From contig NZ_JAGSOU010000013.1 in NCBI RefSeq assembly GCF_018139985.1, positions 1 through 64,000 of the forward strand: 64,000 nt of DNA, given 5' to 3'. Every line of letters begins with the position of its first letter. Position 1 is the first letter of the stretch. The translations under genes were made by a program, and so were the position numbers. Below, in pieces: positions 8,202 through 15,806 of the stretch. The stretch is from Actibacterium sp. MT2.3-13A (GTDB lineage Bacteria; Pseudomonadota; Alphaproteobacteria; Rhodobacterales; Rhodobacteraceae). The notes under the pieces were generated by a model that saw nothing but the letters and a program-made list of their open reading frames with translations, was not told where the DNA came from and did not search any database.

Positions 8202-8903
8202 TCAGTCTTCGGGCGAGAAATAGTCTGGGTAGGTTTCGGCGATCTTCGGCAGATCCTTGAGGATTTGGCGCAAATGGAGGCGCATCGCCCTTTCGGCCTC
8301 TTCTTCGTTGCGCTGCGCGACGGCGCGGACGATATCCTCGTGTTGGGCGATGAGCTCTTCGATCGGCAAATCCACGGCCACGAGGAAACGCACCCTGTCC
8401 AGTTGTGACTTGAGCTTTTGCAGGTATGTCCAGATCTGCGGTTTGCCGGCGGCCTCCGCCAGGGTCCGGTGCAGGGCTTCATCCAGCCCCATGAAGTGCA
8501 GCGGATCCCTTGCGGCGTCGCTTCGTTGCTGGGTCAGGATCTCCTCCAGGGCCTCGCTCATTTCGGGCGTGATGTTCCGTGCGGCCAGGCGAACCAGATC
8601 CGCCTCGACCGATTCACGGACGAAGCGCGAATCGTAGACTTCGCGTATCGAGATCTTGGAAACGAAGGTTCCGCGCTGCGGCCGGATTTCAACCAGCCCT
8701 TCGGCCGCGAGCCGGATGAATGCCTCGCGGACCGGCTGGCGCGACACCTGCATCAGCTTGGCGGTTTCCTGTTCCGACAGGCGCCGCCCCGGTTTGAATT
8801 CGCCAAAAAGGATTGTCGATCTGAGGGCTGACAGAACCTGTGTGGAAACCGGCGCTTCCGGCGAAAGCGTGAATTCCGTGAGGGGTTTGAGCAGCGCTTC
8901 CAT
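8202..8903 (-). CDS. GntR/FadR-type transcriptional regulator of the dehydrogenase cluster
   Basis: 233 residues. The N-terminal winged helix (about residues 15-85) has the GntR pattern GRRLSEQETAKLMQVSRQPVREAFIRLAAEGL. The C-terminal FCD-type all-helical effector domain contains the metal-binding histidine positions DEALHRTLAEAAG and HEDIVRAV. Such proteins are cytosolic repressors relieved by sugar acids or related ligands. It is the last gene of a reverse-strand run (Gfo/Idh, SDR, Ldh, GntR), so it probably controls that run and the divergent TRAP genes. Codon use is less GC-extreme than in the core genes nearby. Confidence 0.9.
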   Translation of the reverse strand: MEALLKPLTEFTLSPEAPVSTQVLSALRSTILFGEFKPGRRLSEQETAKLMQVSRQPVREAFIRLAAEGLVEIRPQRGTFVSKISIREVYDSRFVRESVEADLVRLAARNITPEMSEALEEILTQQRSDAARDPLHFMGLDEALHRTLAEAAGKPQIWTYLQKLKSQLDRVRFLVAVDLPIEELIAQHEDIVRAVAQRNEEEAERAMRLHLRQILKDLPKIAETYPDYFSPED

Positions 8904-9019
8904 CCCAGTTCCTTTACATGGCCTTTCTCACGGGGCGGCGCCCGGTCTGGAGACTGCCGTTCCGCTTTGATCGCCGAACGGAAGACCGCTGCACCGGCGT
9001 AGAACGCGGTCTCCGGTCT

Positions 9020-10090
9020 TCAGTCGAACGGTGCGGACAAACCAGTTTGCGCGGCAAGCTGCAAGAAGTCTTCCTGGGTCGCCGGGTCAAGAGGAATTCC
9101 CTCGACGCGGCGCCGGTCCGCTTCCGCCCATTCCCGGTCGCCCGGCGCCAGCACCTTTTTCCCGGTCTGCGGCTTGGAGTTGCGCAGCAGGGTCAGGTAT
9201 CGCTCCATCCCGGCCCTGACGATTTCGCCGCCGATGAAGCCTTCGGGGTCCATGACGATCACGAAGGCGCCAAGCTCGCGCGGGGTCTCGATATCCTCGC
9301 CGTTCATCGGCAGGATCTCGGGGCTGAGCCGCATGCCGGTGAGGACGGCGGAAAAGATCTCCGAGATCCCGCCCAGGGCCGCGCCCTTGAAGCCGAAGGC
9401 GTGGCCCACGGGGGCGAGCATCGCCGCGGCGTTCGGGTCCGTGGTGTCGAGGCCGTCATCGTCGGAGGCCACCCCCGGCGGCAGTTCGACGCCGAGCGAC
9501 CGATAGAGCAGCACCCGGTTGAACGGCACGGCGCTGGTCGCCATGTCCAGCAGCCAGGGATGCTCGCCGCCGGTGGGCACGGCCATGGAAATCGGATTGG
9601 TCCCGTGGAACCGCTCCGCGCCGTCATGCAGCCGCACGAAGCTGTCCGAGTTGCAGAACGACATCGCCAGCATGCCCCGGCGGGCGGCATGCATCGTGTA
9701 GGCGCCGGCCGGTCCGAAATGCGAACTGTTTCGTATGCCCACGGCGGCGATCCCCGTCTCGGCGGCCATGTCGCAGGCGAGATCGGTCGCCGAATAGGTC
9801 GCATAGGCGCCGTGGGCATGATCCGCGTCGAGCAGCGCCGTGCCGCTTCGGACGCGGTTCGGCTTCAGTTTCGGCGACTTGTTCAGGCGGCCGCCCTCGA
9901 ACATGCGGAAGTAATGTCCGAGCAGCCGCACGCCGTGGCTGTCGACGCCATGAAGGGACCCGTGCATCATCGCCCGGCTCGCGGCCTCCGCGGATGCCGC
10001 CTCGACGCCGATGGCCGTCAGGGCTTCGGTGCAGAAGGCCGCAAGCCGTTCCGGCGTGGCGCGTGGGCGCGAGATTTCCTCTGTTTTCAT
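9020..10090 (-). CDS. Ldh family (malate/L-lactate/ureidoglycolate) NAD(P)-dependent dehydrogenase
   Basis: 356 residues, matching the Ldh2/MDH2 family, which is unrelated to classical lactate dehydrogenase. Visible family features are ASRAMMHGSLHGVDSHGVRLL near residue 45-65, GIRNSSHFGPAGAYTM near 120-135 with the catalytic-region histidine, and the segment PISMAVPTGGEHPWLLDMATS. The family reduces 2-oxo acids or oxidises 2-hydroxy acids. It lies 58 bases after an SDR dehydrogenase in the same operon, so it likely handles an intermediate of a sugar-acid pathway. Its exact substrate cannot be read from the sequence. Confidence 0.9.
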   Translation of the reverse strand: MKTEEISRPRATPERLAAFCTEALTAIGVEAASAEAASRAMMHGSLHGVDSHGVRLLGHYFRMFEGGRLNKSPKLKPNRVRSGTALLDADHAHGAYATYSATDLACDMAAETGIAAVGIRNSSHFGPAGAYTMHAARRGMLAMSFCNSDSFVRLHDGAERFHGTNPISMAVPTGGEHPWLLDMATSAVPFNRVLLYRSLGVELPPGVASDDDGLDTTDPNAAAMLAPVGHAFGFKGAALGGISEIFSAVLTGMRLSPEILPMNGEDIETPRELGAFVIVMDPEGFIGGEIVRAGMERYLTLLRNSKPQTGKKVLAPGDREWAEADRRRVEGIPLDPATQEDFLQLAAQTGLSAPFD

Positions 10091-10148
10091 TGCCTTCCTT
10101 TCGCGGAATTCGCCATTTCGGTTGCAGGATCTGAGCCGGGCCGGAGCC

Positions 10149-10928
10149 TCACGGCATCAACTGGCCGCCATTGACCTCGATGGTTTGCCCGATGATGTAG
10201 CCGGCCAGGGCGTCGGACGCGAGGAACAGGTAGGCCCCCACGCAATCGCTGGCCACGCCCAGCCGCCCCTGCGGAACCGTGGCGAGCATCGCGTCGAGCT
10301 GGGCCTGCGTCGAGTAACGCTCGTGGAACCGGGTGGTTATGACGCCGGGGGCAACCGCATTGACGCGGATCCCGTATTGAATCCATTCCTTTGCCATTCC
10401 GCGCGTCACGTTCGAGACGAAGGACTTGGACGAGCCGTAAAGACCGGCGCCGCCGCTGGCGCCGTTGCGCGCCGCGATGGATGTCGTGTTGATGACAAAC
10501 CCGCCATCCTTTCTGAGATAGGGCAGGGCGGCCTTGGAGGCGACGAGGATGGATCGCGCATTCAGGTCCATGATCTCGTCGTAATCCTTGTCGGTCACCT
10601 CCGCGTAGGGCACGCGGCGCACCATGCCCCCGGCATTGTTGATCAGCCCGGACAGGCCGCCCAGACGCTCTGCGACCTCCTGCGTCGCCGCGGCCAGCTC
10701 TTGGGAGTTGCTTGCGTCCGCCCGGACAAGTTCCACCGTTCCGCCGTTGCCGCGGATCTCTTCGGCAAGCGCCTCGGCGGCGTCCTTGGAGGCAAAGTAG
10801 TGCAGGCCGATCTTGGCGCCCTGCGCCGCGAACGCGCGCGCCAGCTCCGCGCCGATCCCGGTCGATGCGCCAGTGATCAAGACGCCTTTGCCCGCGAACT
10901 CCGGCAGCGAGATATCGGAAAATGACAT
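10149..10928 (-). CDS. short-chain dehydrogenase/reductase (SDR)
   Basis: 259 residues, a classical SDR. The nucleotide-binding motif TGASTGIG is at about residues 20-27, NNAGG sits near 96-100, the catalytic serine is in TTSIAARNGASG and the catalytic pair YGSSK near 162-166. The C-terminal ASDALAGYIIGQTIEVNGGQ ending is typical of 3-oxoacyl-reductase-like and sugar dehydrogenases. It is cytosolic and NAD(P)-dependent. It lies between a Gfo/Idh oxidoreductase and an Ldh-type dehydrogenase, so a role in oxidising a sugar or sugar acid is likely. The substrate is unknown. Confidence 0.9.
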   Translation of the reverse strand: MSFSDISLPEFAGKGVLITGASTGIGAELARAFAAQGAKIGLHYFASKDAAEALAEEIRGNGGTVELVRADASNSQELAAATQEVAERLGGLSGLINNAGGMVRRVPYAEVTDKDYDEIMDLNARSILVASKAALPYLRKDGGFVINTTSIAARNGASGGAGLYGSSKSFVSNVTRGMAKEWIQYGIRVNAVAPGVITTRFHERYSTQAQLDAMLATVPQGRLGVASDCVGAYLFLASDALAGYIIGQTIEVNGGQLMP

Positions 10929-10962
10929 TAGGTTGCTCCTGTTGGTTGAGGCGGATGTCGGG

Positions 10963-11994
10963 TTATGTGATGCGCTCGCGTTTGGCCGAGGCGGATGAGC
11001 GGGTCATGGCGTCGATCAGCGCATGCGCGTTCAGCGCGCTGTGGCCGTTCGAGGCCGGGGGGCGCCCGGCGCGAATGGCCCCGACGAAGTCTTCGATCAG
11101 CGATTTGTGCCAGTCGCAGGGAAAATCCATCAGGCTCCCGCCCGAGCCGTCGCTTTCCGGCTCGGCGAATGCCCGATGTTCCCCATCGTGGTGAAAGATA
11201 TCCAGGCGTCCGCCTTCCAGGATGGCGGTCGCGTTCTCGCAGTTCAGGGTCAGGCGCGCCTCGGTTCCGGGATAACAGGTGACCGTGGCCATGATCGCGC
11301 CGGTCGCGCCGTTCTCGAACCGCACCGCCGCCGCCGCGAAATCCTCGGCCTCCATCCGGTGCATGGTGGTCGCGCAGATCGCTTGAACCTCCGACGCCGG
11401 GCCGGTGCAGGACAGCATCAGGTCAAGGGCGTGGATCGCTTGCGTCATCAAGACGCCGCCCCCGTCGCGCGCATAGGTGCCGCGACCCGGCTCGTCGTAA
11501 TAGCCCTGGTCGCGCCACCACGGGACGGCCAGGCTGAGCGAGCATATCCTGCCCAGCGTGCCGCCCTGAAGAATATCCCTCAGCGCGATCGAGGCGGGGC
11601 GGAACCGGTGCTGAAAGACGACGCCCAGCGTGATGCCGGCCCTGTCGCAAATGCCCACCAGCCCGCGCGCCGCCGCCAGCGTCCGTTCCAGCGGCTTTTC
11701 GACCAGAAGATGCTTGCCGGCCGCGGCCGCCCTTTCGGTGATCTCCTGCCGCGCATCCGGCGGCGTGAGGACCAGAACCGCGGCGACCTTCGGATCGTTC
11801 AGGAGCGTGTCGAGGTCGTCGGCCTGCGGGAAGCCATATTCCGCACAGATCGCGGAGCGATTCTTCGGCGATCTGGTGAACACGCCGCGGACGTCGATCT
11901 TCGCTTTCAGGGCTGCGAGCGCCTGCGCGTGGGGCGTTGCCGCCAGGCCCGCCCCAACGATCGCCAATCCGAATCTGTCCGCCATCTCAATCAC
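10963..11994 (-). CDS. Gfo/Idh/MocA family oxidoreductase
   Basis: 343 residues. The N-terminal Rossmann fold shows AIVGAGLAATPHAQAL (about residues 9-24) and the conserved catalytic EKP is in HLLVEKPLERT near residue 98. The C-terminal alpha/beta domain (about 130-300) carries GGGVLMTQAIHALDLML. The family uses NAD(P) to oxidise or isomerise sugars, inositols and their acids. It is the first gene of the reverse-strand cluster, divergent from the TRAP genes across 184 bases with candidate control sites. The substrate is likely the compound taken up by the transporter or a derivative of it. Confidence 0.9.
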   Translation of the reverse strand: MIEMADRFGLAIVGAGLAATPHAQALAALKAKIDVRGVFTRSPKNRSAICAEYGFPQADDLDTLLNDPKVAAVLVLTPPDARQEITERAAAAGKHLLVEKPLERTLAAARGLVGICDRAGITLGVVFQHRFRPASIALRDILQGGTLGRICSLSLAVPWWRDQGYYDEPGRGTYARDGGGVLMTQAIHALDLMLSCTGPASEVQAICATTMHRMEAEDFAAAAVRFENGATGAIMATVTCYPGTEARLTLNCENATAILEGGRLDIFHHDGEHRAFAEPESDGSGGSLMDFPCDWHKSLIEDFVGAIRAGRPPASNGHSALNAHALIDAMTRSSASAKRERIT

Positions 11995-12053
11995 TCATCT
12001 CACCCTGTGCGGCCACCGAATCTCCAAGGGTGCGGGCCTGAAAATTCTGCAAA

Positions 12054-12076
12054 ACCAAGGCCGATCGCCGTTTGGT
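12054..12076. promoter_or_regulatory. imperfect dyad in the Gfo/Idh-dctP divergent region, candidate GntR operator
   Basis: ACCAA (12054-12058) and TTGGT (12072-12076) form an inverted pair about a GGCCGATCGCCG centre. The site lies between two divergent transcription units served by one GntR-type regulator. No footprint or second copy supports it. Confidence 0.35.
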
Positions 12077-12096
12077 CTGTCCTAGGAAAGCAGGAG

Positions 12097-12126
12097 TTGA
12101 AAAAACTTTCAAGATACTACCATACT
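12097..12126 (+). promoter_or_regulatory. candidate promoter of the TRAP operon with overlapping inverted repeat
   Basis: TTGAAA (12097-12102) and CATACT (12121-12126) at an 18-base spacing resemble a sigma70 promoter for dctP. TTGAAA is also half of a perfect inverted repeat with TTTCAA (12107-12112). The direct repeat ATACTACC-ATACTACC follows at about 12114-12129. A repressor bound here would block transcription. Confidence 0.4.
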
Positions 12127-12178
12127 ACCATTTATGCAGCGAAGTCATCGTTGCGTGACGTACAACTGGGAGGAGTAC

Positions 12179-13159
12179 ATGAACATTTTCGCAAGAGCCG
12201 CCGTTGGCTGCAGCATGCTGGCGATGACCGCGACCGCAGCCTATTCGACAGAACTTGTCGGTGCGGTGCAGTTCGATGAGAACCACGCATTCACCAAGGC
12301 GTTGCGCGAATTCGAGCGCGTCGCCGGCGAGTGCTCTGGCGGGTCTCTGACCTTCGATCTCCACTTGAACTCGGAGCTTGGCCTGGAAAAGGACTACTTC
12401 GAGAACATGAGCCAGGGGATTGCCGTCGATTATGCGATCGTGAGCCCGTCGCACATGTCGACCTTCTCGCAAAAGGCGCCGCTGATGGACATGCCGTTCC
12501 TGTTCCGTGACCTTGATCACTGGAACGCCGTCATGGAGCAGGATGCGCTGGCCCCGTTGGCGCAGGACGTGCTGGAAAAGGCGAACGTTCGCCTGATCGG
12601 CTACGCCGGTGGCGGCACCCGCCAACTGATCGTCAACCGCCCGATCACGAACATGGCCGAACTCGAAGGCCTGCCGATGCGCGTGATGGGGGCCCCGATC
12701 CAGACCCGCATCTTCGAGGCGATCAAGGCCGCGCCCTCCGTCATCGCCTATTCGGAGGTCTACAACGCCATCCAGACCGGCGTGATCGACGCGGCCGAAA
12801 ACGAAGCCGCCGGCATCGAGCAGATGAAGTTCTACGAAGTCGGGCCGCATATCGCGCTGACGGCGCATGCGATCACGGTTCGCCCGATCGGCTTTTCGAA
12901 CGCCACCTTCGAACGCCTGACCGCCGAAGAGCAGGCATGCGTTCTGGAAGCCGGCCGGATCGGCGGTGCGCTTGGCCGTCAGATCGAAAGCAGCCAGGAC
13001 AGCGAAAAGTTGCAGGCCATGGAAAAGGCCGGCTGGCTGACCACGCATGAGTTCACGGAGCGCGACAAGCTTCTGGAACTGGCGGCTCCGGTCAAGCGGG
13101 CCTATGCCGAAGAACTGGGCGCGCTGGACGTGCTCGAAGCAATCGAAGCGGTGCAGTAA
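12179..13159 (+). CDS. dctP: TRAP transporter substrate-binding protein, DctP family
   Basis: 326 residues from an ATG preceded by GGGAGGAG. The upstream in-frame ATG at 12134 has no such site. A signal peptide (MNIFARAAVGCSMLAMTATAAYS) gives export to the periplasm. The DctP fold is shown by VDYAIVSPSHMSTFSQKAP, MPFLFRDLDHW and the ligand-region segment RQLIVNRPITNMAELEGLPMR with the conserved arginine that usually contacts the carboxylate. The ligand is therefore likely an organic or sugar acid. It is followed by the DctQ and DctM genes. A strong hairpin after the stop may raise its level above that of the membrane parts. Confidence 0.93.
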   Translation: MNIFARAAVGCSMLAMTATAAYSTELVGAVQFDENHAFTKALREFERVAGECSGGSLTFDLHLNSELGLEKDYFENMSQGIAVDYAIVSPSHMSTFSQKAPLMDMPFLFRDLDHWNAVMEQDALAPLAQDVLEKANVRLIGYAGGGTRQLIVNRPITNMAELEGLPMRVMGAPIQTRIFEAIKAAPSVIAYSEVYNAIQTGVIDAAENEAAGIEQMKFYEVGPHIALTAHAITVRPIGFSNATFERLTAEEQACVLEAGRIGGALGRQIESSQDSEKLQAMEKAGWLTTHEFTERDKLLELAAPVKRAYAEELGALDVLEAIEAVQ

Positions 13160-13172
13160 CGCGCTTCACGTC

Positions 13173-13199
13173 ATGCGGATGGAGGACTTCCATCCGCAT
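13173..13199 (+). terminator. intercistronic hairpin between dctP and dctQ
   Basis: ATGCGGATGGA (13173-13183) pairs perfectly with TCCATCCGCAT (13189-13199) around a five-base loop, starting 13 bases after the dctP stop. There is no T-run, so it is more likely an attenuator or 3'-protecting stem than a full terminator. It would help make more binding protein than permease. Confidence 0.7.
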
Positions 13200-13236
13200 C
13201 GACCCTCTCACCAACATCACAATGCAAGAGGCAACC

Positions 13237-13731
13237 GTGCGTTTTCTTGTTGACCAATACTACCGGTTTCTCCGGATATTGCTGACGGCGCTCATGGGTT
13301 TGCTGATCATCCCGGTCGCCATGCAAATCCTGAGCAGATACACGGGCATGATCCCACGCTACATCTGGACCGAGGAAATCGCCCGTTTCTGCTTTGTCTG
13401 GATCATTCTGATCGGAGCCATGATCGCCGTCCGGGACGGCACCCATTTCGATGTGGATGTCCTGCCGCACAGCACGAGCGCCTATGTGGAATTCGCGTCG
13501 AAGATGTTCGTTCACATCGCGATCCTCTGCCTCGCGCTGTCCTTCCTGTGGTGGGGCTACGATTTCGGCATCCTGGGGTCGCGGCAACGCTCCGAGATCT
13601 CCGGGCTCCCCATGATCACAATCTACGCCGGCTGGCCGATCGCCGGCGCAACATGGACGTTGTTCACCTTGGAAAAAATCTGGGACGAAATCCAAATTCT
13701 GCGAAATGGGGAAGAGCATGGGGCCGGGTGA
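13237..13731 (+). CDS. dctQ: TRAP transporter small permease, DctQ family
   Basis: 164 residues from GTG 13237, which has AAGAGG six bases upstream. An in-frame ATG at 13222 lacks a ribosome site. Four membrane helices are visible: ILLTALMGLLIIPVAMQIL, FCFVWIILIGAMIAV, FVHIAILCLALSFLWWGY and ITIYAGWPIAGATWTLF. The family motif WTEEIARFCFVW is present. It is the inner-membrane partner that joins DctP and DctM in sodium-driven uptake. Its end overlaps the start of dctM, so the two are coupled. Confidence 0.92.
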   Translation: MRFLVDQYYRFLRILLTALMGLLIIPVAMQILSRYTGMIPRYIWTEEIARFCFVWIILIGAMIAVRDGTHFDVDVLPHSTSAYVEFASKMFVHIAILCLALSFLWWGYDFGILGSRQRSEISGLPMITIYAGWPIAGATWTLFTLEKIWDEIQILRNGEEHGAG

Positions 13732-15022
13732 AGTCGCTGCGATACTTTTCGGAACCTTTGCCGTTCTGGTCTTCCTGCGGGTCCCGGTGGCGTTTGCCCT
13801 TGGCCTTGCCGTTGTTCCCGTGTTTTTCATCGAGGAACGGCTGACGCCGGTCCTGCTGATGCGAGAGATGTTCAAGAGTTACAACGCCTTCGTGCTGCTG
13901 GCGGTGCCCTTCTTCCTGCTGGCGGCCAATCTCATGAATTCCTCCGGGATCACCGACCGGCTCATCCGGGTGGCCCGCGCAATGGTCGGGCACCTGCCCG
14001 GCGGGCTTGGCCATGTGAACGTGGTCGTGTCGATGCTGTTCGCCGGTATCTCGGGCAGTTCCACGGCGGATGCGGCCGGGATCGGGTCCCTGCTGATCCC
14101 GCAGATGAAGAAGGAAGGGTATGACAGTTCCTTCACCGTCGCGATCACTGCGTGTTCGTCGGTAATGGGGGTGATCATCCCGCCGTCCATCCTGATGGTC
14201 GTCTGGGGCGGGTTGATGTCGGTCTCGATCGGCGGCCTGTTTCTGGCCGGCGTCATTCCCGGCATTCTGATCGCCGGATCGCAGATGTTGACCGTCTACG
14301 TCTATGCGAAACGTCGCGGCTATCCGGTGCATGACCGATCGACCTTGCGGGAACTCGTCAGGGCCGTGGCCGGGGCGTTTCTGGCCCTGATGACGCCGCT
14401 GATCATCGTGGGCGGCATCGTGTGGGGCTTCTTCACGCCGACGGAGGCCTCGGTGATCGCGGTTTTCTACTCCCTGATCCTCGGGCTGTTCGTCTACCGT
14501 TCCGTGACCCTGCCGGAGCTTCCCAAGGTTCTCTACGACAGTGCGAGATTCGCTGCGATCACGCTGTTCTGCATCGGCACGGCAAGCGCGTTCGGCTGGT
14601 GCCTGGCCTATTTCAAGATCCCGGCCGCGCTGGTCGGCATGATCGAGCAAATGGGCCTGGGGGTGTTCGGGACGGGCATCATGGCGGCGGCGGCGTTCCT
14701 TCTGTTCGGGATGTTCATCGATGCCATCCCCGCGATCATCATCGTCGGGACCGTCCTGTTCCCGGTGACGCAACATGTCGGCATGCACCCGATCCATTTC
14801 GCGATCATCGGGGTGGTCAGCCTGGCGTTCGGCCTGGTCACGCCGCCCTATGGCCTGTGCCTTCTGATTGCCGCGTCGATCGGCAGGATCCGGCTGATCG
14901 ACGCGCTTCGGGACGTGGCGATCATCCTGTTGCCGATGGTGGTCGTTCTGATGATCGTGATCGCGCTGCCGGACCTGATATTGGCGCTGCCGCGGTGGGT
15001 CATGCCGAAGTTCATCCAGTGA
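13718..15022 (+). CDS. dctM: TRAP transporter large permease, DctM family
   Basis: 434 residues from ATG 13718, preceded by GGGGAAG. A weaker in-frame ATG lies at 13706. About 12 membrane segments are visible, with the family patterns VPFFLLAANLMNSSGIT, the SGSSTADAAGIGSLLIP loop and GVIIPPSILMVVWGGLM. It is the channel-forming subunit of the TRAP system in the inner membrane. It is the last gene of the operon and is followed by a GC-rich stem-loop. The substrate is set by DctP and is probably a sugar acid, given the surrounding catabolic genes. Confidence 0.94.
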   Translation: MGPGEVAAILFGTFAVLVFLRVPVAFALGLAVVPVFFIEERLTPVLLMREMFKSYNAFVLLAVPFFLLAANLMNSSGITDRLIRVARAMVGHLPGGLGHVNVVVSMLFAGISGSSTADAAGIGSLLIPQMKKEGYDSSFTVAITACSSVMGVIIPPSILMVVWGGLMSVSIGGLFLAGVIPGILIAGSQMLTVYVYAKRRGYPVHDRSTLRELVRAVAGAFLALMTPLIIVGGIVWGFFTPTEASVIAVFYSLILGLFVYRSVTLPELPKVLYDSARFAAITLFCIGTASAFGWCLAYFKIPAALVGMIEQMGLGVFGTGIMAAAAFLLFGMFIDAIPAIIIVGTVLFPVTQHVGMHPIHFAIIGVVSLAFGLVTPPYGLCLLIAASIGRIRLIDALRDVAIILLPMVVVLMIVIALPDLILALPRWVMPKFIQ

Positions 15023-15055
15023 TCCTGCCGGGTGTGCCGGGGACATCCACCCCGG

Positions 15056-15078
15056 CGCGCCCGGCCTTTCCGGGCGCG
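15056..15078 (+). terminator. GC-rich stem-loop after dctM
   Basis: CGCGCCCGG (15056-15064) pairs with CCGGGCGCG (15070-15078) around CCTTT, 33 bases after the dctM stop. There is no T-run. It could end the TRAP transcript or act as a 3' stabilising structure. The rest of 15023-15181 shows no gene. Confidence 0.5.
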
Positions 15079-15181
15079 ACGCCGGTTCTCCCCGCCGAGG
15101 CGGCGGGATGAACCGCCTTCCCGCCCGGACGCGGCTGCGGCTGCGTCCTGCGCCGCCGCCCGGCGCGCTGGTCGGGCCTCG

Positions 15182-15661
15182 TTAGGGCAGCAGAACCGCG
15201 CCACCCCACAGGCCGAGCGCAAAGGCGGTGTGCGCGGCCACGTTCATCGCGCGCACCTTCCACGGGTTCGGCGTGGCCGAGGCGGCCCAGCCCAGCCCCA
15301 TGCCGGGCTGCAGCAGGAACCAGCCGGCCGCGATGGTGGCCAGGCTGAAGATCCAGGCCGGCAGGAAGCGCGGCGCGGCAAGCCAGTCGGGCCCGACGAT
15401 GACGAGGAACAGGGCACCATAGACGATGCCGGTGACATAATGCGCGAACCAGCCCAGGGCGACCTCGCGCGGGTGCGGAGTGGCAGCGGCGATGTCCTCG
15501 TGAAACACCCGTCCCTTGGCCAGATGCCAGAACCAGCGCCCGACATTGCCCCAGTTGGGCAGCGGCTGCCCCGCAGCGCGGTTCAGGATCAGCGCCCAGA
15601 GATCCATGGCCAGCGTCGCCGTCGCGCCGATCGCGAAGCCGATGACGATCAGTTCAGCCAT
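15182..15661 (-). CDS. DUF2938 family membrane protein
   Basis: 159 residues with four likely membrane helices: IVIGFAIGATATLAMDLWALIL at the start, YVTGIVYGALFLVIVG, AWIFSLATIAAGWFLL and the C-terminal AAHTAFALGLWGGAVLL. The stretch LPNWGNVGRWFWHLAKGRVFH between helices one and two is typical of DUF2938. The function of the family is unknown. It lies 145 bases after uxuA on the same strand and may be the last gene of the hexuronate operon, or a separate unit. Nothing in it suggests sugar transport. Confidence 0.8.
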   Translation of the reverse strand: MAELIVIGFAIGATATLAMDLWALILNRAAGQPLPNWGNVGRWFWHLAKGRVFHEDIAAATPHPREVALGWFAHYVTGIVYGALFLVIVGPDWLAAPRFLPAWIFSLATIAAGWFLLQPGMGLGWAASATPNPWKVRAMNVAAHTAFALGLWGGAVLLP

Positions 15662-15806
15662 TGGCGCCCCCGCTCATGCCGGGGCAGCCAGGGGCCGCTG
15701 GCATCACTGTGTTGTTCAGCATTCTCTCCTCCTCTGGCGTTTCATACCGTCCACGTTATGTCTGCGCCGCCCTTTGCCGGGCTGGCGGGCACCCGATGCC
15801 GTTTCC

